Below, piece after piece: positions 12,805-14,757 of a DNA stretch of 14,757 nucleotides. A program made the position numbers and the translations under genes. Position 1 is the stretch's first letter, and every line of letters starts with the position of its first letter. Under the pieces are notes generated by a model. It saw only the letters and a program-made list of their open reading frames with translations, made no database searches and was not told the DNA's origin. Source of the stretch: JAAYAY01 sp964429355 (lineage in GTDB: Bacteria; Planctomycetota; Planctomycetia; Pirellulales; Thermoguttaceae); NCBI GenBank assembly GCA_964429355.1, contig CAYSCH010000242.1:1-14757 (forward strand), written 5' to 3'.

Positions 12805-12925
12805 TTTCCAGTCATTTACGTAGGCGGCGCAGTAAGCCATCCGCCTGCACCCTGTCGTTCGCCGGAAACGGACATAATATAAGGCTGATCTCGCCCGGCT
12901 TTTCAGTCCGCAAGGAATACCATCC

Positions 12926-13912
12926 ATGTTTCGCCCAGTCTCGATTGCCACGTTCCTCCTCTTGATGCTCAGTTCGATCGTCTCGGCCCAGGAGTGGGCG
13001 GAGAAGATGTTCCAAGCCCGTGTTCATGAGTTTGGCGATGTCGCCCGTGGTGCGAAAGCTGAATATCGTTACGAGCTGACGAACCTGTACGAAGAGGACG
13101 TGCATATCGCAGGCGTGACCTCAAGCTGCGGTTGTACAAGCCCGCGGATCGAGCAGAACACGCTGAAGACGCACGAGACGGCGGCCATCGTGGCGAAGAT
13201 CAATACGGACCGGTTTCAGGGGCAGAAAGGGGCCACGTTGACGGTGACGTTTGACAAACCATACTACGCCCAGGTGCAGTTGCAGACTCGCGTCTACATT
13301 CGGAGCGACGTGGTCTTCAGTCCAGGGAGCGTGGAGGTTGGTGCCGTTGCGGAGGGTCAGGCGGTGGACCGGGAGGTGGTCGTGGCCCATGCCGGGCGTT
13401 CGGACTGGCAGATTCTGGAAGTAGTCGGCAGCAACCCGCATCTGTCAGCGAAATTTGAGGAAATCGGCCGGAGCGGCGGCAGCATCCGTTACCAGATCAC
13501 CGCTCACCTCGACGAGAGCGCTCCGGTGGGTTATCTGAATGAGCACCTGATTCTGAAGACCAACGACCGCAATCGCACGCAAGTTCCGCTTGCGGTCCAG
13601 GGACGGATCGAGCCCTCGATCGTTGTCAGCCCTCCTTCCCTGTTCATGGGCAATGTCGGGGCAGGCCAAACGGTGACGAAGAACATCGTGCTTCGCGGTG
13701 CGAAACCGTTCCGGATCGTCTCGGTCAGTTGTGGGGACGAGAGATTCAAGTTCGAGGTGCCCCAGAGTTCGGCCGAGCCGAAGACCCTGCACGTCATCCC
13801 CGTGACATTCGTCGGCGACACGAGCAGCGGCAAGCTGGAACAGACGATTCGCGTCGAGACCGACCTGGGCGTTCCGGTACCCGATCTTCCCGCCTACGCG
13901 GTCATTCAGTAA
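12926..13912 (+). CDS. Secreted DUF1573-domain protein
   Basis: The product is 328 residues. The ATG at 12926 has AAGGA 9 nt upstream. A signal peptide is clear (hydrophobic residues 7-19, cleavage after VSA at 21), and no lipobox is seen, so it is probably periplasmic or surface-exposed. Residues about 30-125 match DUF1573: HEFGDVARGAKAEYRYELTN, then SSCGCTSP (66-73), the characteristic SCGC motif of this Ig-like (ASPM/SPD-2/Hydin-type) beta-sandwich. Two more beta-rich segments (about 130-225 and 226-328) look like further Ig-like repeats; the last holds VSCGD, a degenerate echo of the motif. The function of the family is unknown; a metal or redox role for the cysteines is speculation. It is monocistronic, with its own promoter. 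Confidence 0.85.
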   Translation: MFRPVSIATFLLLMLSSIVSAQEWAEKMFQARVHEFGDVARGAKAEYRYELTNLYEEDVHIAGVTSSCGCTSPRIEQNTLKTHETAAIVAKINTDRFQGQKGATLTVTFDKPYYAQVQLQTRVYIRSDVVFSPGSVEVGAVAEGQAVDREVVVAHAGRSDWQILEVVGSNPHLSAKFEEIGRSGGSIRYQITAHLDESAPVGYLNEHLILKTNDRNRTQVPLAVQGRIEPSIVVSPPSLFMGNVGAGQTVTKNIVLRGAKPFRIVSVSCGDERFKFEVPQSSAEPKTLHVIPVTFVGDTSSGKLEQTIRVETDLGVPVPDLPAYAVIQ

Positions 13913-13941
13913 GCAACGACAGGTGAAAAGCGGAAGCCCCT

Positions 13942-14433
13942 TCAGTTCTCTTCCAGCAAATCACCCTCGGTGATCGTGCGAAACTGCTTCGCGGCCAAAG
14001 TCTCCAAGCCGAGATCGATGTTGTCGACCATCAGGGCGACGGCGGCGCGGCCGTGAGGACGCACGATGAGCGGATAGGCCTGAATGATGTTGACTTCGGC
14101 CTGGAGGAGAGCGGTGCAGATCTGCAGCAAGGGCTGCGCGCCTTCCGGCAACTCGACACCGATCAGGTCGCTTTCGATGATCGCCAAGCCAGCTCGTTCG
14201 AGGATTTCGCGCCCCTCTTCGGGGTGGCTCAGCAGGAACCTGACGAAGGCACATTCTGCCGAATCGCTGATCGAGAGGGCCACAATGCGAACGTGACTTC
14301 CCTCGAACCGGCGAATTACCTCCAGCAATTGGCCAACGCGATTCTCAAGGAACACGGTGAACTGTCGGATGGACGGATAGTTCCGTCCCCGCACGGTGGA
14401 GGATCCAGTTCCAGCAGCGTCGCCGGTGCTCAT
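13942..14433 (-). CDS. Tandem ACT-domain protein, probable amino-acid-sensing regulator
   Basis: The product is 163 residues from the ATG at 14433, with AAGGGA about 8 nt upstream. Two ACT domains are visible. The first (about 22-92) has RQFTVFLENRVGQLLEVIRR and VRIVALSI, followed by ECAFVRFLL; the second (about 95-160) has PLLQICTALLQAEVNIIQAY and GRAAVALMVDN. ACT domains bind amino acids or similar small ligands. No catalytic domain is attached, so this resembles free-standing ACT proteins, which are sometimes labelled acetolactate synthase small subunit. No ilv gene is nearby, so that label is not supported here. It converges on the DUF1573 gene with 29 bp between stops. Confidence 0.82.
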   Translation of the reverse strand: MSTGDAAGTGSSTVRGRNYPSIRQFTVFLENRVGQLLEVIRRFEGSHVRIVALSISDSAECAFVRFLLSHPEEGREILERAGLAIIESDLIGVELPEGAQPLLQICTALLQAEVNIIQAYPLIVRPHGRAAVALMVDNIDLGLETLAAKQFRTITEGDLLEEN

Positions 14434-14477
14434 AGCGCGATCCCTTGGGGCTGAGGGATGATCGTGGTCCGTTTGTC

Positions 14478-14516
14478 TCCGTAACTATAGAACTACGGAA
14501 GATTTCCGTCAACGGA
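14478..14516. promoter_or_regulatory. Candidate operator: four alternating TCCGT/ACGGA half-sites over the promoter
   Basis: TCCGT occurs at 14478-14482 and 14505-14509, ACGGA at 14495-14499 and 14512-14516. They form three nested inverted repeats (14478-14499, 14495-14509, 14505-14516) covering both -10 and -35. Such clustering suggests repressor binding; the protein is unknown. Confidence 0.45.
14484..14512 (-). promoter_or_regulatory. Sigma70-like promoter for the ACT-domain gene
   Basis: On the minus strand: TTGACG (14512-14507), a 17-nt spacer and TATAGT (14489-14484). Each hexamer matches the consensus at five of six positions. The predicted start is about 44 nt upstream of the ATG. 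Confidence 0.65.
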
Positions 14517-14564
14517 GGTTGAGCATCGGGCCATCCTCGACGGCGGATCTCAGTTTGGCGCCAG

Positions 14565-14756
14565 CTACCAGGTGCCCCATCGGATCAGGTTGTAGGCGAG
14601 GAGATCTGTGTCGACGTCGATCGTGTCGTGGGGTCCGCGATCGGACGAACGGGCGTAGACCAGATCGAAGTACTTGATCCAATTCGCGTACGTTGCGGCC
14701 GTATCGGTCAGCAGGCCCCCCTGGTACTTGAGGCCGTCATGAAAGTCGGCCGTGTA
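14565..14756 (-). CDS. C-terminal fragment of an unrecognised protein (cut by window edge)
   Basis: An open frame enters from the right edge and ends at a TAG at 14567-14565, giving 63 residues. The visible tail includes YTADFHDGLKYQGG, ATYANWIKYFDLVYARSSD and ends DLLAYNLIRWGTW. It is rich in aromatic and acidic residues, which fits a soluble or extracellular enzyme more than a membrane protein, but the family is not recognised. Codon choice looks like that of its neighbours. Its stop is 132 bp upstream of the ACT gene start, with that gene's promoter between, so the two are probably separate units. Confidence 0.55.
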   Translation of the reverse strand, partial: YTADFHDGLKYQGGLLTDTAATYANWIKYFDLVYARSSDRGPHDTIDVDTDLLAYNLIRWGTW

Positions 14757-14757
14757 C

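Larger units (their letters stand above)
12263..12925. other. 663-bp divergent region between ffh and the DUF1573 gene
   Basis: It holds an ffh promoter candidate (12394-12423), a stable hairpin (12429-12459), C-tracts (six C at 12634-12639, seven at 12641-12647) and a DUF1573 promoter (12776-12804). A 90-codon plus-strand frame at 12518-12790 has no domain, is proline-rich in the C-tract and contains the next gene's -35; it is not accepted as a gene. The SRP RNA core was searched for by eye and not found. Confidence 0.5.

Noticed and set aside
13942..14433. Naming the ACT protein as acetolactate synthase small subunit (ilvH)
   Set aside because: It shares the ACT fold, but the sequence is not clearly IlvH and no ilvB or other branched-chain gene is nearby.

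Overview
The window reads as chromosomal DNA of a planctomycete (Planctomycetota, perhaps Pirellulales-like). The evidence is indirect. GC content looks high, about 60%. A XylR-type AraC regulator sits next to large Sec-secreted enzymes of families common in that phylum: a GH116 glycosidase and a two-part FAD oxidoreductase carrying HEAT-like repeats. There is also a secreted DUF1573 protein and a two-ACT-domain protein. The ribosomal cluster is reduced to ffh-rpsP-trmD-rplS-yraN. No rRNA, tRNA, CRISPR array, transposase or phage gene was seen.

Layout. Positions 1-283 are noncoding, with one copy of a dispersed repeat at the left edge. A XylR-like regulator (284-1438, -) is divergent from a secreted GH116 enzyme (1958-4987, +); the 519 bp between them holds inverted repeats suited to operators. 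After 398 bp with a promoter-like pair and a 19-bp near-palindrome comes a secreted FAD-dependent oxidoreductase (5386-8265, +). A hairpin separates it from the convergent translation cluster on the minus strand: ffh (12262-10778), rpsP (10648-10208), trmD (10201-9506), rplS (9380-8958) and yraN (8817-8398). A 663-bp divergent gap with promoters for both sides leads to a DUF1573 protein (12926-13912, +). This is convergent with a double-ACT protein (14433-13942, -) that has a clear sigma70-like promoter. The right edge holds the C-terminal 63 residues of an unrecognised minus-strand protein.

How the parts may work together. The left half looks like a local carbohydrate-use locus: a cytoplasmic sugar-sensing regulator next to two exported enzymes, one hydrolytic and one redox. 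Control of both enzymes by the regulator is inferred from position only. The middle is the conserved protein-synthesis/secretion cluster, missing the usual rimM and rnhB.

The most unusual observations are a roughly 37-nt repeat found three times in one orientation, twice in leaders of ribosomal-protein genes; a jelly-roll-like domain spliced into GH116 with its motif order apparently permuted; and a degenerate first FAD-binding half in the oxidoreductase. No clear undescribed multi-gene system was found.
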